A stretch of 8,823 nt of DNA from Pseudomonadota bacterium. GTDB lineage: Bacteria; Pseudomonadota; Alphaproteobacteria; Rhodobacterales; Rhodobacteraceae. Made by a program: the position numbers and the translations under genes. Shown here in pieces: positions 7,593-8,823 of this stretch; the first letter of the stretch is position 1; each line of letters starts with the position of its first letter. Location of the stretch: assembly GCA_027592105.1 (NCBI GenBank), contig JAQCLA010000095.1, forward strand, positions 1 to 8,823, written 5' to 3'. The notes below the pieces were generated by a model. It had not been told where the DNA came from, did not search any database, and saw only the letters and a list, made by a program, of their open reading frames with translations.

Positions 7593-7608
7593 CCACCATA
7601 TCTAGTGT
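7593..7608. promoter_or_regulatory. NrdR-box-like palindrome, proximal, overlapping a putative -10
   Basis: ACACTAGATATGGTGG on the - strand matches the published NrdR box consensus (aCaCwAtATaTwGtGT, from memory) at 13 of 16 positions. It contains TAGATA (7604-7599), a fair -10 hexamer for nrdJ, so repressor binding here would block the promoter. NrdR is the usual repressor of ribonucleotide reductase genes, which fits the downstream gene. Confidence 0.6.
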
Positions 7609-7624
7609 TGGCTTGTTCCGACCT

Positions 7625-7640
7625 ACACAACCTGACGTAG
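7625..7640. promoter_or_regulatory. Second, degenerate NrdR-box-like site
   Basis: ACACAACCTGACGTAG matches the NrdR consensus at about 9 of 16 positions, mainly in its left half (ACACAA). It begins exactly 32 bp from the stronger box, about three helical turns, as known for NrdR box pairs. It would overlap the -35 region. Alone it would not be called; the spacing is the support. Confidence 0.4.
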
Positions 7641-7944
7641 GTGACCCTTACTGGTCAATCACTTTTTTGTCGGTCGTTGACCGAAAAATAGGTTGTAAAA
7701 TGCCCATAAAATTTCACGCGCCTGACATGATCCGATTCCCTTTTGCGGCTGCAAAAAAGACCAGACGCCAATTCCGGCATTGATCGTTGAGGTTTAGGCC
7801 GAGTCATTGAACCGACACATGAAGCCGCTCCACATGCGGCGCGGCACCGCGGCATCGCGATGATCGTGGCAAAACTGCGGCACAAGATCTTGTGGAAAAC
7901 GCAACGCACGCCAAGTGCTACGCCAATATGATGGGGATGGCCCC
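7641..7944. other. Non-coding stretch with no recognised gene
   Basis: I find no convincing gene here. The part from about 7651 to 7715 is AT-rich and contains an exact inverted repeat, GGTCAA (7653-7658) and TTGACC (7677-7682). The part from 7790 to 7944 is GC-richer and has an open - strand frame ending at 7794, discussed under findings, without start or family evidence. Confidence 0.5.
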
Positions 7945-7951
7945 CAACCCG

Positions 7952-7967
7952 ACACTACATATGGTGG
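7952..7967. promoter_or_regulatory. Distal NrdR-box-like palindrome next to tRNA-Pro
   Basis: ACACTACATATGGTGG on the + strand matches the NrdR consensus at 13 of 16 positions and the nrdJ-proximal box (read on the other strand) at 15 of 16. A weaker site with the core CAATAT lies at 7921-7936, 31 bp inward. It begins 14 nt beyond the 3' end of the tRNA, and no promoter or gene start is evident there. Confidence 0.45.
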
Positions 7968-7981
7968 TGATTTGTGAGAAA

Positions 7982-8058
7982 TGGTCGGGGCGGCGAGAAT
8001 CGAACTCACGACCTTCTGTACCCAAAACAGACGCGCTACCAGGCTGCGCTACGCCCCG
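7982..8058 (-). tRNA. tRNA-Pro, anticodon TGG
   Basis: The 77-nt - strand sequence folds as a full cloverleaf: acceptor CGGGGCG with CGCCCCG, D-arm with GCGCAGCCTGGTAGCGC, anticodon stem TCTGT/ACAGA around loop TTTGGGT (anticodon TGG), and T-arm GTGAG-TTCGATT-CTCGC. Discriminator A and CCA are encoded. It reads CCA-type proline codons and, with wobble, other CCN codons. The DUF192 gene ends 48 nt upstream on the same strand. A possible -10, CATTAA (8076-8071), lies 12 nt before the mature 5' end but lacks a good -35, so it may be transcribed from its own weak promoter or by read-through. Confidence 0.97.
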
Positions 8059-8106
8059 ACTGGCACCCCTTTAATGCGCCAATGCCGACTTGGAAAGCCC
8101 TGCCGA

Positions 8107-8589
8107 TCACGGTGCACGACATGGCCAAGCCGCCATGTTCTGCGTGATGGCGGGATGGCGCATCACATCACCTGCATCAATGCCGAAATCCGCGGCCAGA
8201 CCGCCATTGATCTCGAGGACATATTGGATGGCCTCGCCACCGGGAATCGCTGTGCGGTCAAAGGGGATCGCCTCGGCATGGACGCGTTCAATGGTGCCCG
8301 TGGCATCAGCAAAGATCATGTCCAATGGGATCGGGGTGTTTTCCATCCAAAAGCTCACGCTTTCGGGGCGTTCATAGACAAACAACATGCCCGCCATCTG
8401 TGGCATCTGCCGCACGAACATCAAACCCCGTGCGCGCGACGCGGGCGTGTCGGCCACCTCGACGCGAAAACGCACCGTGCCGAAATCTCCCTTGATCTCG
8501 ACCTGATCGGCGCGACAGGCCCAAGCCTGTTGCGCCGTGCCAGCCAACATCATCAGCGCGGTCGCCGCGCCCAGAACAAACGGGCGCAT
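8107..8589 (-). CDS. Secreted DUF192 family protein
   Basis: This 160-aa protein belongs to the DUF192 family, small beta-rich proteins without an established biochemical role. The family core is clear: RARGLMFVRQMPQMAGMLF (about 52-70), FWMENTPIPLDMIF (80-93), and the closing VLEINGG...GIDAGD (124-141). Residues 1-24 are a signal peptide with cleavage after AWA, leaving Cys25 as the first mature residue. The preceding A-W-A does not fit a lipobox, so a periplasmic rather than lipoprotein form is expected. The ATG at 8589 is chosen because GGAGGT lies 4 nt upstream and the signal peptide starts there; the longer in-frame start at 8706 would overlap the upstream gene. It follows the cold-shock gene by 11 nt, so the two are probably co-transcribed. 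Confidence 0.92.
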   Translation of the reverse strand: MRPFVLGAATALMMLAGTAQQAWACRADQVEIKGDFGTVRFRVEVADTPASRARGLMFVRQMPQMAGMLFVYERPESVSFWMENTPIPLDMIFADATGTIERVHAEAIPFDRTAIPGGEAIQYVLEINGGLAADFGIDAGDVMRHPAITQNMAAWPCRAP

Positions 8590-8600
8590 GCGCACCTCCG

Positions 8601-8823
8601 TCAGACGTAATCCCAGCTGCGCACCTCGGCGGCCATATTGCCGCGCGGACCTTCGACGACCTTCATCGCCACGGCTTCCCCCGGAAGGAGATCGGCCAAC
8701 CCACAACGGCGCAGCACCTCAGCATGCACGAACACATCTTCAGGGTTACCAAAAACATTGGCAAAACCAAAGCCTTTTGCTTTGTCGAACCACTTTACCC
8801 GCGCAGGCACAAAGGCCACACCC
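8601..8823 (-). CDS. Cold-shock domain protein (5' partial)
   Basis: The visible 73 residues are one complete cold-shock domain, a small OB fold that binds single-stranded RNA or DNA. ARVKWFDKAKGFGFANV holds the RNP1-type motif (KGFGF) and VFVHAEV the RNP2-type motif (VFVH), followed by GEAVAMKVVEG and AAEVRSWDYV at the end. The frame stays open to the window edge. A GTG at 8819 could start a 72-aa single-domain protein, but no ribosome site can be checked. The -GFVP- style lead-in and the HAEVLRRCGLADLLPGE segment resemble the second domain of the two-domain cold-shock proteins found in Rhodobacterales, so I treat it as partial. The gene ends 11 nt before the DUF192 start. Confidence 0.9.
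   Translation of the reverse strand, partial: GVAFVPARVKWFDKAKGFGFANVFGNPEDVFVHAEVLRRCGLADLLPGEAVAMKVVEGPRGNMAAEVRSWDYV

Larger units (their letters stand above)
7592..7968. repeat. Pair of 24-bp imperfect inverted repeats around the nrdJ upstream region
   Basis: The 24 bases at 7592-7615 match the reverse complement of 7945-7968 at 21 positions; mismatches are at repeat positions 11, 18 and 21. Both copies contain the NrdR-like palindrome plus about 7 extra matching bases on the inner side. The copies are 329 bp apart. I see no target-site duplication outside them, which argues weakly against a mobile element. Confidence 0.7.

Noticed and set aside
7529..7909. Short open frames (84 codons each) on both strands between nrdJ and tRNA-Pro
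   Set aside because: Neither has a recognisable domain, a good ribosome site or the codon use of the neighbouring genes, and they overlap the probable nrdJ control region.
7592..7968. Firm call of a miniature transposable element from the 24-bp inverted repeats
   Set aside because: No flanking target duplication is visible and the repeats double as NrdR-like sites, so only the repeat itself is reported as a feature.
7892..8610. Two + strand open frames crossing the tRNA (one containing RRESNSRPSVPKTDALPG)
   Set aside because: This peptide is the well-known false translation of the antisense strand of a tRNA gene. The rest is antisense to the DUF192 gene.

Overview
The window looks like chromosomal DNA from an alphaproteobacterium, most likely a marine Rhodobacterales (Roseobacter-type) species. 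This rests on the GC-rich third codon positions, the ~1,220-residue B12-dependent ribonucleotide reductase with a C-terminal cysteine cluster, and the cold-shock protein / DUF192 / tRNA-Pro block. The assignment is inferred from protein style only; no database search was possible.

Left part (1-3600). The window opens inside a fused double-ATPase of a peptide-type ABC importer (+ strand). Next comes a 67-codon secreted or membrane small protein (+). Its stop codon overlaps, through a shared CTAG, the stop of a convergent 173-aa membrane protein of unknown function (-). Divergent from that gene is a Tat-type exported metallo-beta-lactamase-fold hydrolase (+) with a complete metal-ligand set and C-terminal features like methyl-parathion-hydrolase / lactonase-type enzymes.

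Centre (3587-7410). The - strand is occupied by nrdJ, adenosylcobalamin-dependent (class II) ribonucleotide reductase. All catalytic cysteines, the phosphate-binding loop, a TSCPD-type domain and a terminal Cys cluster are visible. It ends in a strong GC hairpin with a U-tract, about 130 nt past the stop codon.

Right part (7411-8823). The 571-bp gap upstream of nrdJ holds a NrdR-box-like palindrome overlapping a possible -10 element, a weaker partner site exactly 32 bp away, and a leader that can fold. A near-identical inverted copy of the palindrome and its flank (21 of 24 positions) sits about 360 bp away, next to tRNA-Pro(TGG). Beyond the tRNA, all on the - strand, are a secreted DUF192 protein and the end of a cold-shock-domain protein, spaced like an operon.

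Most of the window is ordinary core-genome content. The parts most worth a second look are the nrdJ control region with its distant inverted copy, the orphan small protein / membrane protein pair with overlapping stops, and the exported MBL hydrolase. I see no CRISPR array, phage module or insertion sequence.
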